DNA of 17,785 bases from Emcibacter sp. (GTDB lineage Bacteria > Pseudomonadota > Alphaproteobacteria > Sphingomonadales > Emcibacteraceae), in assembly GCA_023142175.1 (NCBI GenBank), contig JAGLJX010000057.1:1-17785 (forward strand), given 5' to 3'. A program made the position numbers and the translations under genes. The notes beneath the pieces are model-generated. The model ran no database searches. It was not told the origin of the DNA and worked only from the letters and a program-made list of their open reading frames with translations. Below, one piece after another: positions 14,141 through 17,785 of the stretch (positions are counted from its first letter, which is position 1; every line of letters starts with the position of its first letter).

Positions 14141-15478
14141 TCAATCCCTGAGCTTGGCTATGGTTTTGTGATAGTTGGAAATTATTTCTTGTTCCAGAGC
14201 ATGATGCCTGTCTCTTATGCGCCATTTTCCGGCCACCATGACATTGCTGATGTCACCCCGGTTGCCGCCGAATATGACCGCATCCAGTATATTTTTTTCG
14301 GGAAGCTGACTTAACAAAGCGCCATCCAGAATGATTATATCCGCCCTGTAACCGACTGCAATGGCACCAGTTTTCTGACCTAAAGCCTGTGCGCCACCGC
14401 TTTGAATGGCATTGAACAGGCGGCTGCCCGTATGGGGGTCGGCATCAGATGCGGCAATATTTCGCTGCTGTGTCACAAGACGTGCGCCATATTCAAGCCA
14501 TCTTACTTCTTCCATGGGGTCAATCAGGCTGTTGCTGTCCGAGCCGATGGAAATGCGCCCGCCGTGGCTCAGAAAATTGGCCAGTGGGAAAAAACCATCA
14601 CCAAGATTGGCTTCGGTGATAGGGCAGAGAGACACCACCGCGCCGGATTTTGCCAGCGCCGCGGTTTCATCCGCCGTCATATGGGTAGCATGGACAAGAC
14701 ACCATCGCGGATCAACATCCAGATTAGACAGCAGCCATTCGACGGGACGTTGTCCATAATATTCCACACAATCCGCGACCTCTTTTTCCTGCTCTGCAAT
14801 ATGAATATGGATCGGCATTTTTGGGCCTATGACGGTCATGATTTCGGCCATTGCCGCTTTCGGCACCGCCCGCAGGCTATGAAAGGCAACGCCCAGATGC
14901 TGATCCTTCAAACGCTCCAACAGGCGCAGGTATGAGGTCACGTCATGACCAAACCGAAGCTGGTTTTTTTCCAGTGACGCGTTATCAAAGCCGCCCTGCA
15001 TATAAAGCACCGGCAGATGGGTAAGGCCAATGCCCACCGTCTTTGCGGCCTCCACAATAGCCAGCGACATTTCAGCAGGATCATCATAAGCCACGCCACC
15101 CACCTGATGATGGAGATAATGAAACTCCGCTACGGCGCTATATCCGGCTTTGAGCATTTCAAGATAAAGGTAGGAAGCGATATTGGTTAAATCATCCGGA
15201 TCTATGGCCCCCGCAAACTGATACATCAAATTCCGCCAGCCCCAGAAGTTATCCTGATGACTTGCCTTATATTCCGTCCGTCCGGCGAGGGTTCTCTGAA
15301 AAGCGTGACTGTGGCTATTGGGAAAGCCGGGGACGGCAAAGCCGGATGTTATTTCTACCCTGACCTCACGGGAATCCGGCGTAACAGCGCAGATAAACCC
15401 GCTGTCATCAACCATAATGCTGACATTCTCATGCCACCCGCTGGTCAGGTAAGCTTTTTCAAAAAAATATTGCTGCAT
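14141..15478 (-). CDS. hutF: Formimidoylglutamate deiminase
   Basis: This 445-residue amidohydrolase converts N-formimidoyl-L-glutamate to N-formyl-L-glutamate and ammonia, the branch of histidine degradation followed by HutG deformylase. Zinc ligands are visible at H56 and H58 (PNSHSHAFQR), H226 (HIHIAEQEKE) and D314 (SIGSDSN). E229 and H266 (VHATHM) supply the catalytic residues typical of this family. I chose the ATG at 15478, giving MQQYFFEKAYL, because GGGATGG precedes it and a promoter fits just upstream; the ATG at 15514 has no ribosome site and lies upstream of the predicted transcription start. It heads the hutF-hutC operon. hutU, hutH, hutI and hutG are absent here and must be elsewhere if the pathway is complete. 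Confidence 0.94.
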   Translation of the reverse strand: MQQYFFEKAYLTSGWHENVSIMVDDSGFICAVTPDSREVRVEITSGFAVPGFPNSHSHAFQRTLAGRTEYKASHQDNFWGWRNLMYQFAGAIDPDDLTNIASYLYLEMLKAGYSAVAEFHYLHHQVGGVAYDDPAEMSLAIVEAAKTVGIGLTHLPVLYMQGGFDNASLEKNQLRFGHDVTSYLRLLERLKDQHLGVAFHSLRAVPKAAMAEIMTVIGPKMPIHIHIAEQEKEVADCVEYYGQRPVEWLLSNLDVDPRWCLVHATHMTADETAALAKSGAVVSLCPITEANLGDGFFPLANFLSHGGRISIGSDSNSLIDPMEEVRWLEYGARLVTQQRNIAASDADPHTGSRLFNAIQSGGAQALGQKTGAIAVGYRADIIILDGALLSQLPEKNILDAVIFGGNRGDISNVMVAGKWRIRDRHHALEQEIISNYHKTIAKLRD

Positions 15479-15501
15479 AGATCCATCCCATGAACTATCC
15501 C

Positions 15502-15547
15502 GAATAGACCGCATGGGGATTTTATTGTCAATACTTGTATAGACTGA
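15502..15547 (-). promoter_or_regulatory. Putative hutF promoter with HutC-like operator
   Basis: On the minus strand a perfect TTGACA (15531-15526) is followed after 18 bp by TCTATT (15507-15502, 4 of 6 matches). A start near 15495 would leave a short leader before the ATG at 15478. Just upstream, overlapping the edge of the -35 region, CTTGTATAGACTGA (15534-15547) has the left half of the CTTGTATA/TATACAAG palindrome I associate with HutC-type operators, with a degraded right half. The location suits repression of hutF-hutC by HutC and urocanate. The operator is the weaker part of this call. Confidence 0.42.
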
Positions 15548-15630
15548 TTTAAATTTCGGTTTTTTGTTTTTAATTTTTTAAGGTTTCTATTGTAATTTAG
15601 CATCGTCATAAAAAACCATGAGGATTTAAC

Positions 15631-16257
15631 ATGAAGTCTTTATTTTTCAAATCTACGGTCATCGCCCTGTCGGCAACCTTTATCATGCCCGTTGCGGGCT
15701 ATTTTACCGCCATTGATACCGGCGGTATCGCTCAGGCACAGGGCAAGAGCAACAAGAATAAAAATAAGAATAAGGCCCATAAGGATAACCGCTGGAACAG
15801 GGACAAACATAAAGGCAATAAGCATTACGAACGTCGGGGCGGGCGTGACCTGCTTGTGGTAGCCCCCCGCCGCCGCCATGTGGGTGAGATAGCCGTTGTC
15901 CGTCCTTACGGCCATGTTTACTGGGGTTATGGCAACCACCTATCCGATAATGACGCTTGGAAATGGCTGGCTTTTACCGCTATTACCCTGAAATTGCTGG
16001 ATAATCTGAACGAGCAGGGCCAGCGCGAGCATGAGGCAGCTCAGGTCAGGGCAACGTCCGCCAATATAGGCGAGAGAATTAACTGGAATAGTGGTGAGTC
16101 TCAGGGCTATGTAGTCACGAGGCGTGAAGGAATAAATTCAGCTGGCAAAACATGTCGGGAATTTCAGCAATCCATCACCATCAGCGGCAAAACAGAAGAG
16201 GCTTATGGCACGGCCTGTTTGCAGGACGATGGATCATGGAAAATGGTGTCTGAATAG
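15631..16257 (+). CDS. Secreted surface-antigen-like protein (RT0821/Lpp0805 type C-terminus)
   Basis: This 208-residue protein has a signal peptide (about 1-37, cleavage likely after AQAQ). A very basic Lys/Asn-rich segment follows (39-70, with KNKNKNK), then a Tyr/Gly stretch RPYGHVYWGYGNH, and a hydrophobic segment WKWLAFTAITLKLL (111-123). The C-terminal part (about 150-208) matches the 17-kDa surface-antigen or RT0821/Lpp0805 family end: VVTRREG, CREFQQSITISGKTEEAYGTAC and a closing DGSWKMV, with Cys175 and Cys196 able to form a disulfide. There is no lipobox, so it is not a lipoprotein. GAGG lies seven bases before the ATG. The function of this family in the envelope is not established. 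The gene stands alone, diverging from hutF. Confidence 0.75.
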   Translation: MKSLFFKSTVIALSATFIMPVAGYFTAIDTGGIAQAQGKSNKNKNKNKAHKDNRWNRDKHKGNKHYERRGGRDLLVVAPRRRHVGEIAVVRPYGHVYWGYGNHLSDNDAWKWLAFTAITLKLLDNLNEQGQREHEAAQVRATSANIGERINWNSGESQGYVVTRREGINSAGKTCREFQQSITISGKTEEAYGTACLQDDGSWKMVSE

Positions 16258-16322
16258 GGTCTTTCCCGAAAGATTCTACTTGTCGGAAACGGCATGATTG
16301 CCTATTTATAACACATAATTAT

Positions 16323-16382
16323 ACCGCTGTAGCTCAGTTGGTAGTGTAACGCATTCGTAATGCGTAGGCCGGGTGTTCAACT
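16323..16382 (+). pseudogene. Decayed tRNA-Thr(CGU) remnant lacking the 3' end
   Basis: The sequence keeps recognisable tRNA parts: acceptor-like ACCGCTG (16323-16329), TA at positions 8-9, GCTC and the D loop AGTTGGTA. A perfect 5-bp anticodon stem ACGCA/TGCGT holds loop TTCGTAA (16354-16360) with anticodon CGT for threonine, then AGGCC and GGGTG with TTCAA of the T loop. It then fails. The D stem partner is GTGT where GAGC is needed, no sequence complements the T stem, and no acceptor 3' strand follows. It cannot fold as a functional tRNA, so I read it as a 5' two-thirds fragment left by deletion or recombination in the T loop. It lies in the 276-bp gap between the surface protein and adaptor genes. 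Confidence 0.75.
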
Positions 16383-16451
16383 GAATAGTATTTTATTTTA
16401 TCCCTATTGCGGCCTCTAAATAACATTTTGAGCTTTTAAAACCTTCAATAT

Positions 16452-16467
16452 AGTGACTTTGGTCACA
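16452..16467. promoter_or_regulatory. CRP-like palindrome upstream of the efflux adaptor
   Basis: AGTGA-CTTTGG-TCACA matches the TGTGA-N6-TCACA pattern of CRP/FNR-superfamily operators at nine of ten consensus positions. It lies 66 bp before the adaptor ATG, a sensible place for activator binding. The core can also fold as a 5-bp hairpin (GTGAC/GTCAC, loop TTTG), but no T tract follows, so a terminator is less likely. The regulator is not encoded in the window. Confidence 0.35.
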
Positions 16468-16533
16468 TAGGTTTTGGTGATTTAGTAATATATTCGCTGA
16501 CAGATCAGACAAATGATAAATGCAAGGCACCCT

Positions 16534-17785
16534 ATGAAACAATTCATGAGAAAAGCAGTTATCCTGCCTCTGATTTTTACGACCGCACTGCTTTTGGTGA
16601 TTGTTATCGTAAAAATCAAACCCGCAATTGAATATGAAGAATTGCAATTTCCCACCAGAACCGTAAGCGTCATTACCGCACGGAAAATTCCCTTTCGGGC
16701 GCGAGCAACAGCCTATGGCCATGTGGAACCTACTGTTTTACTAAAAGCCAGAACCGAGATCAGCGGCAAGATCAGCTATATCCATCCCGATTTGAAAAAA
16801 GGTGCCAGTCTGGCTAAAGGCACAGTGGTTTTGCGCATTGAACCCACCACATTTGAATTTTCTCTGGACCAGAGTAAAGCCGGATTAACCAGCAGCCAAT
16901 CTTCGCTGAAGCAGTTGGAAATTGAAGAAAAAAGCACAAGACGGTCTTTGGACATTGCCCGAAAAAACCTTGAGATTGGCCAAAAGGAAGTGGGGCGGTT
17001 TCGTATCCTGTGGGATAAGCGGGTCATCACCCGTTCGACCATGGACGGACAGGAGCAGAAAGTCTTGCTATTGCAGCAGCAAGTAGAAGAATTAAAGGGC
17101 AAACTTGCCACCTATGCCAGCCGCAAAGCCGCCACAAAAGCACAAATCAAAAAATCAAAAACTCAGCTTGCCCAAAGTCAGGATACCTTGGGGCGGACTG
17201 AAATTATTCTGCCCTTTGATGCGCGCATCGGTACGGTTTCCGTTGAGAAGGGTGAATTTGTGGCAGTCAGCAATTTGTTGTTTGAGGCACTGGGGACTCA
17301 GGCTGTTGAAATCGATGCCCAGATAACCATGAACCAGTTTTCCCCCCTGATTGCCGGCCTTGGCAGAGAAGCCGTCAACCTACAGAAACCGGAAGACCTG
17401 CAAAAAGCATTCTCACAAATGCAGCTTGGGGCAAATGTCAGTCTGGTTGGTGATACAACAAATTTTGCAAACTGGCAGGGGGAGCTATTACGTTTAGGCG
17501 AATCTATTGATCCGACCCGCAATACACTCAGTCTGGTTGTCGCGGTCAATAACCCTTACCGAGATATCATTCCTGGCAAACGTCCGCCCCTTCTAAAAGG
17601 TATGTATGTGGCAGTTGAATTTTATGCCCCGGCGCGGGAAATGCTGGTTTTACCCCGAAAGGCCGTTAATCAGGGCCGCGTTTACGTGGCAACAGCCAAT
17701 AATAAACTGGAAATCCGACCAGTAAATATTCTCTATAAACAGGGGAAACTGGTTGTTATCGATGGCGGTATAAAGGAAGGGGAAA
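16534..17785 (+). CDS. RND efflux pump periplasmic adaptor (HlyD/AcrA family), 3' end beyond window
   Basis: The frame is open from ATG 16534 to the window end (417 codons seen, no stop), so the gene is cut by the edge. The protein has an N-terminal membrane anchor (about 7-27, very hydrophobic) and a first lipoyl half, ARTEISGKISYIHPDLKKGA (about 72-103). A long coiled-coil hairpin follows (about 108-222, rich in Gln, Lys and Glu), then the second lipoyl half ILPFDARIGTVSVEKGEFVA (225-244), a beta-barrel (about 257-365) and the start of the membrane-proximal domain (LVLPRKAVNQGRVYV). Such adaptors link an inner-membrane RND transporter to an outer-membrane channel, and the transporter gene probably follows to the right. 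AAGG lies about seven bases upstream. An in-frame ATG at 16513 is possible but has a poorer ribosome site. Confidence 0.88.
   Translation, partial: MKQFMRKAVILPLIFTTALLLVIVIVKIKPAIEYEELQFPTRTVSVITARKIPFRARATAYGHVEPTVLLKARTEISGKISYIHPDLKKGASLAKGTVVLRIEPTTFEFSLDQSKAGLTSSQSSLKQLEIEEKSTRRSLDIARKNLEIGQKEVGRFRILWDKRVITRSTMDGQEQKVLLLQQQVEELKGKLATYASRKAATKAQIKKSKTQLAQSQDTLGRTEIILPFDARIGTVSVEKGEFVAVSNLLFEALGTQAVEIDAQITMNQFSPLIAGLGREAVNLQKPEDLQKAFSQMQLGANVSLVGDTTNFANWQGELLRLGESIDPTRNTLSLVVAVNNPYRDIIPGKRPPLLKGMYVAVEFYAPAREMLVLPRKAVNQGRVYVATANNKLEIRPVNILYKQGKLVVIDGGIKEGE

Noticed and set aside
16264..16277. TCTTTC/GAAAGA inverted repeat after the surface protein gene as terminator
   Set aside because: The loop is only 2 nt and no T run follows; evidence is insufficient.
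16393..16722. Minus-strand open frame of 109 codons
   Set aside because: It overlaps the well-supported efflux adaptor on the opposite strand and has a low-complexity translation with no domain.
1..17785. CRISPR array, insertion sequence, integrase or phage genes
   Set aside because: I found no regularly spaced long repeats, transposase motifs or integrase motifs on either strand; the tRNA remnant is the only possible mobility-related trace.

Overview
The window looks like chromosomal DNA from an alphaproteobacterium of moderate GC content, possibly a marine or environmental heterotroph. This rests on family content: a FeaR-type AraC regulator, a TonB-dependent receptor of the kind abundant in marine and sphingomonad-like bacteria, the hutF/hutC route of histidine breakdown, a 17-kDa-antigen-like surface protein, and QhpE/F/G-type maturation proteins. 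No rRNA or other taxonomic marker is present, so the assignment is an inference.

Left half, all on the minus strand (1-11075): reading in the direction of transcription, the first block is qhpG-qhpF-qhpE-luxR. It encodes a flavoprotein monooxygenase, an exporter-type ABC transporter, a small cytosolic subtilisin-like protease and a LuxR-type regulator, joined by overlaps or gaps of less than 10 bp. The first three match the accessory proteins that build and export the quinone-containing small subunit (QhpC) of quinohemoprotein amine dehydrogenase. The second block, 53 bp further on, is a metallo-beta-lactamase-fold protein, a PheA/TfdB-type FAD monooxygenase and a DUF2783 protein, again tightly packed. 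An AraC/FeaR-type regulator with its own promoter and a TonB-dependent receptor ending in a clear terminator follow. The set reads as uptake, sensing and oxidation of an aromatic compound or amine, but the substrate cannot be read from the sequence.

Right half (11186-17785): an antiquitin-type aldehyde dehydrogenase diverges from qhpG and overlaps a CbiX-type chelatase that starts with TTG. Convergent to these is hutF-hutC (formimidoylglutamate deiminase and its GntR/HutC repressor), with a plausible promoter and operator in front of hutF. A secreted surface-antigen-like protein, a decayed tRNA-Thr(CGU) remnant, a CRP-like palindrome and the start of an RND efflux periplasmic adaptor (cut by the window edge) complete the region.

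The most notable point is that the maturation trio qhpG-F-E is present with an adjacent aldehyde dehydrogenase, while the dehydrogenase subunits (qhpA, qhpB), the radical-SAM crosslinking enzyme (qhpD) and the substrate peptide (qhpC) are not in this window. Either they are encoded elsewhere or the trio serves another peptide. Other points worth checking are the degenerate metal site of the MBL protein, three TAGATATT direct repeats in front of its gene, repeated stop-codon/Shine-Dalgarno fusion in the two operons, and the broken tRNA.
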